Of a DNA stretch of 26,591 nucleotides, positions 24,287-26,591 are shown one piece after another. This DNA is from Alphaproteobacteria bacterium (GTDB taxonomy: Bacteria; Pseudomonadota; Alphaproteobacteria; UBA6615). The notes under the pieces are model-generated. The model was not told the origin of the DNA, made no database searches, and was given only the letters and a program-made list of their open reading frames with translations. The position numbers and the translations under genes are program-made. Every line of letters starts with the position of its first letter. Positions within the stretch are counted from its first letter, which is position 1. The stretch covers positions 1-26,591 of the forward strand of contig JABDJY010000486.1 in assembly GCA_013003285.1 (NCBI GenBank). The letters run 5' to 3'.

Positions 24287-25150
24287 ATGCACCAGACGCG
24301 CCATGCGCAGATGACCCGGCACCGGCACAAGAGCCGGCTGATGGTGGTCGCGCTATTGGGGGCGATTACCGCGGTGCTATTGCTGAGCGCTAATCTTCTG
24401 GCCGGTCCCAATGGCATCATAGTCGCCGCGGCCTTGGTTGTCGCCGGTATCTTGTCGGCCCAGCGCGTGGCGCCGGCCTTCGTCATGCAGCTGTTCAACG
24501 CTAAGCGTATCGAGCCGCACGATTGGCCGGAGGCTTATAATACGGTCAATGCGCTCCGGCTGCGCGCCGAGCTCGACGATATGCCCCAGCTCTATTGCCT
24601 ACCGGGCGCCAGGATGATGGCGTTTTCGACCGGCTCGAAGGACGAACCGGTGATCGCGCTGTCCATGGGGGCGCTGCAGCATCTCTCGTCGCGCGAGTTG
24701 CATGGCATCGTCGCCCATGAACTGGCCCATGTGGCGTCCGGCGATATGACCCTGCTGATGATGTCGGAAGTGATGGCACGGCTGACCCGCACCTTCGCCA
24801 CCCTGGGTTTGTTGCTGGCGATCTGGCTGGCCATCGCCAGCGAGGTGCGGGTGCCGGTCGTTACAATCATCATCCTGGCGGCGGCGCCGACCGCCGTTTC
24901 GTTGCTGCAACTGGCACTCTCGCGAAACCGCGAATATGACGCCGATGATTATGCCGCCGAGCTGACCGGCGATCCGGCGGGACTGGCCTCCGGGCTGCAG
25001 AAAATAGAGCGCGAGCAGGCGGCCCTCTGGCGGCGTCTCTTCCAGCCCTATGTGCGCGGCGAAATGCCGACCTTATTGCGCACCCATCCTCGAACGATAG
25101 ATAGGGTCAATCGGCTTCTCGCGCGCGCTGACGCAACCGATAATAAATAA
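24287..25150 (+). CDS. M48-family membrane metallopeptidase (HtpX-like)
   Basis: 287 residues. The zinc motif HELAH is at residues 144-148 and the third ligand is Glu216 in REYDADDYAAELTGDP. Two hydrophobic helices near the N-terminus (about 18-58) and two around the middle (about 168-212) give the HtpX-like topology, with the protease domain in the cytoplasm. HtpX-type proteases degrade misfolded membrane proteins. This one is a divergent M48 member rather than orthologous HtpX, and it has an odd basic start (MHQTRHAQMTRHRHKSR); a later ATG at 24311 is possible. The ribosome binding site is weak. It lies 91 bases after the tRNA. Confidence 0.88.
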   Translation: MHQTRHAQMTRHRHKSRLMVVALLGAITAVLLLSANLLAGPNGIIVAAALVVAGILSAQRVAPAFVMQLFNAKRIEPHDWPEAYNTVNALRLRAELDDMPQLYCLPGARMMAFSTGSKDEPVIALSMGALQHLSSRELHGIVAHELAHVASGDMTLLMMSEVMARLTRTFATLGLLLAIWLAIASEVRVPVVTIIILAAAPTAVSLLQLALSRNREYDADDYAAELTGDPAGLASGLQKIEREQAALWRRLFQPYVRGEMPTLLRTHPRTIDRVNRLLARADATDNK

Positions 25151-25257
25151 ACTCGCTGGCACCTTCGATCCTGTTGCGATTCCACAATAAGAAAACTAGG
25201 CTGCGGCGGTGATCTGAATGTCGGCGTATCAATGCCGGCTGGGTTCGAGGGGGAGGC

Positions 25258-25274
25258 GGCGCGGTCAACGCGCC
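25258..25274 (+). repeat. GC-rich hairpin with short T-run in the coxG leader
   Basis: GGCGCG (25258-25263) pairs perfectly with CGCGCC (25269-25274) around five bases, and TTTT follows at 25277-25280. A strong purine-rich GGGGGAGG (about 25249-25256) lies just before it, too far (about 32 bases) from the coxG ATG to act directly. It could be a weak terminator/attenuator or a structure affecting translation. Confidence 0.45.
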
Positions 25275-25288
25275 CGTTTTGACGCACG

Positions 25289-25888
25289 ATGGAAATGCAG
25301 AACAGTTTCACCGTCCCGGCGGACATTGCGACGGCGTGGGACGTTCTGATGGACGTGCCGCGGATTGCGCCCTGCATGCCGGGCGCCGAGCTGACCGAAG
25401 TGGTTGATGAGAGCCATTTCAAGGGCAATGCAAAATTGCGTGTCGGGCCGGTGCAGTTAAGGTTCGCCGGCGAAGCCGAACTGACCGACGTGGACCCTGA
25501 AGCGCGCACGGCGCGGGTTAGCGCAAAGGGTAACGACACCAAGGGGCGCGGGGCGGCGCAGGCTGACGTGACCTTTTCCCTGGTCGAAGAGGGCGCCAGC
25601 ACTCGTGTCGATATCAATACCGACCTCAACCTGACCGGCTCGGTGGCTCAATATGGCCGTGCGGCGGGGCTGATTAACGAGATCGCGGCGCAAATCATCG
25701 CCGAATTCGCGAAGAATTTGGAAGGCCAGTTGTCACCGGCGGCGCCGGCGGACGGCACGGTCCCGGCGGACGCAGACGCACCTGCAGCGGCGCCCGTGGC
25801 CGATAACAGTATTTCCGGCATCAGCCTGTTTTTCCGCGCGCTCGGTGCCATGATCCGCCGCTGGTTCGGCGGTGGCCGCGCAAGCTGA
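25289..25888 (+). CDS. coxG: CoxG-like SRPBCC protein (CO dehydrogenase subunit G family)
   Basis: 199 residues. Residues 1-150 match the CoxG/SRPBCC fold: MEMQNSFTVPADIATAWDVLMDVPRIAPCMPGAEL at the start, a GKAKL-like FKGNAKLRVGPV strand, and the VNGSLAQYGR-like TGSVAQYGRAAGLINEIA near 112-130. A linker rich in Ala, Pro and Asp (about 150-178) leads to a hydrophobic, amphipathic tail (ISLFFRALGAMIRRWFGG) that could touch the membrane. CoxG proteins attach aerobic CO dehydrogenase or related molybdenum hydroxylases to the membrane and handle quinones. No strong ribosome binding site precedes the ATG. The FAD subunit gene follows 13 bases later. Confidence 0.92.
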   Translation: MEMQNSFTVPADIATAWDVLMDVPRIAPCMPGAELTEVVDESHFKGNAKLRVGPVQLRFAGEAELTDVDPEARTARVSAKGNDTKGRGAAQADVTFSLVEEGASTRVDINTDLNLTGSVAQYGRAAGLINEIAAQIIAEFAKNLEGQLSPAAPADGTVPADADAPAAAPVADNSISGISLFFRALGAMIRRWFGGGRAS

Positions 25889-25901
25889 ACGGAGACTTAC
25901 A

Positions 25902-26591
25902 ATGAAACCTGGACCCTTCGTTTATCATGATCCGACGAGCGTCGCCGATGTGGTGGCGCTGCTCGCCCAGCATGAGGATGCCAAGCTGTTGGCCGGCGGC
26001 CAGTCGCTGATGCCCATGCTGAATATGCGCTTCGTCGTGCCCGATCATGTGATCGACCTTAACGGCGTCGCCGATATGAGCGGCGTGAGCGATACCGGCG
26101 ACGGGCTGGCCATCGGCGCCATGACCCGGCAGGTCGAACTCGCCGGCTCGGAGATCATCGCCGCGAAGCTGCCGATCCTGCAGGAAGCCCTGTCCTTCGT
26201 CGGTCACTTCCAGACCCGCAATCGGGGCACTATCGGCGGTAGCCTGTGCCATCTCGATCCGGCGGCGGAAATGCCCACGGTGATGGCGGCCTGTGATGCG
26301 GTGCTGACCGTCGCCGGTCCCGATGGCACTCGCGAAGTCGCCTTCGCAGAATGGCCGCTGGCCTTCATGATGGCCAATTTGGCGCCCGATGAATTGCTCA
26401 CCCAGGTGCGTATTCCCTATTGGCGCGAACCGCATGGCTACGCCTTCGTCGAGTTCGCTCGCCGCCACGGCGATTTCGCCATTATCGGCGTCGCAGCCTT
26501 GTTGGCGGTCGAGGGCGGCAAGATTACCCGCGCTTCCGTTGCGGTCGGTGGCGCCGACGTGCAGCCACTTCGGCTGGCCGATGTGGAAGCG
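25902..26591 (+). CDS. coxM: CO/xanthine dehydrogenase FAD-binding subunit (CoxM-like), C-terminus outside window
   Basis: 230 codons from ATG 25902 to the right edge with no stop; GGAG lies 7 bases before the ATG. The two FAD pyrophosphate-binding motifs are AGGQSL (residues 31-36) and TIGGSL (110-115), with LCHLDPAAEMP after the second and the conserved RRHGDFAIIGVAA further on. It passes electrons from the iron-sulfur subunit to an acceptor in a molybdenum hydroxylase. The full protein is usually about 270-290 residues, so roughly one fifth is missing. The large and small subunits should lie to the right. Whether this is a true CO dehydrogenase or a related enzyme depends on the unseen large subunit. 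Confidence 0.93.
   Translation, partial: MKPGPFVYHDPTSVADVVALLAQHEDAKLLAGGQSLMPMLNMRFVVPDHVIDLNGVADMSGVSDTGDGLAIGAMTRQVELAGSEIIAAKLPILQEALSFVGHFQTRNRGTIGGSLCHLDPAAEMPTVMAACDAVLTVAGPDGTREVAFAEWPLAFMMANLAPDELLTQVRIPYWREPHGYAFVEFARRHGDFAIIGVAALLAVEGGKITRASVAVGGADVQPLRLADVEA

Noticed and set aside
25151..25288. Molybdenum-cofactor riboswitch before coxG
   Set aside because: Only one simple hairpin is visible; I could not fold the multi-stem architecture expected for that motif.

Overview
The window reads as a contiguous, gene-dense stretch of a GC-rich alphaproteobacterial chromosome. The family content points to the Rhodospirillales or a neighbouring order, but that is inference. Supporting signs are a CpdR-like receiver protein, a TIGR02302/DUF4175 membrane protein, a twin-transmembrane / cobalamin adenosyltransferase / etfB-etfA / 3-hydroxyacyl-CoA dehydrogenase block, an lptM-lysA pair behind argH, a thioredoxin-fold protein divergent from argH, and Coq7. 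I see no insertion sequence, integrase, phage gene, CRISPR array or rRNA. All but two of the gaps are under 200 bases, and the largest is 268.

Layout. 1-2670 (minus): ftsE-ftsX-ydcF-like-plsC (plsC runs off the left edge), a cell-division and envelope operon. 2939-4146 (plus): an MJ0042 zinc-ribbon membrane protein and a cpdR-like receiver. 4143-9513 (minus): argH-lptM-lysA-DUF4175, for arginine and lysine synthesis plus envelope proteins. 9556-10281 (plus): a TlpA-like thioredoxin. 10278-13775 (minus): twin-TM protein, ATP:cob(I)alamin adenosyltransferase, electron transfer flavoprotein and 3-hydroxybutyryl-CoA dehydrogenase, an acyl-CoA oxidation and electron-transfer block. 13974-15159 (plus): an ACT-like small protein and a DUF4743/Nudix hydrolase. 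15156-19552 (minus): gluQRS, a GT-C type membrane glycosyltransferase, a 58-residue exported peptide and a GMC oxidoreductase. 19599-22756 (plus): a 3-methyladenine glycosylase, a carboxylesterase, an HNH protein and a cysteine-less peroxiredoxin/2OG-Fe(II) oxygenase fusion. 22742-23946 (minus): yqaA-like and coq7. 24109-24195: tRNA-Leu(CAA). 24287 to the right edge (plus): an M48 peptidase, then coxG and a coxM-like FAD subunit, the start of a molybdenum hydroxylase (CO dehydrogenase family) operon that continues outside the window.

Most of this is housekeeping, and I do not see a complete, clearly new defence or mobile system. The parts most worth a second look are the cysteine-less peroxiredoxin/prolyl-hydroxylase-like fusion (21686-22756); the translationally coupled 58-aa exported peptide and GMC oxidoreductase behind a GT-C transferase (15156-18530); and the fact that all four convergent gene pairs overlap at their stop codons, leaving no room for terminators between them. 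Smaller items are an in-frame 21-bp tandem duplication in lysA and a hairpin in the coxG leader.
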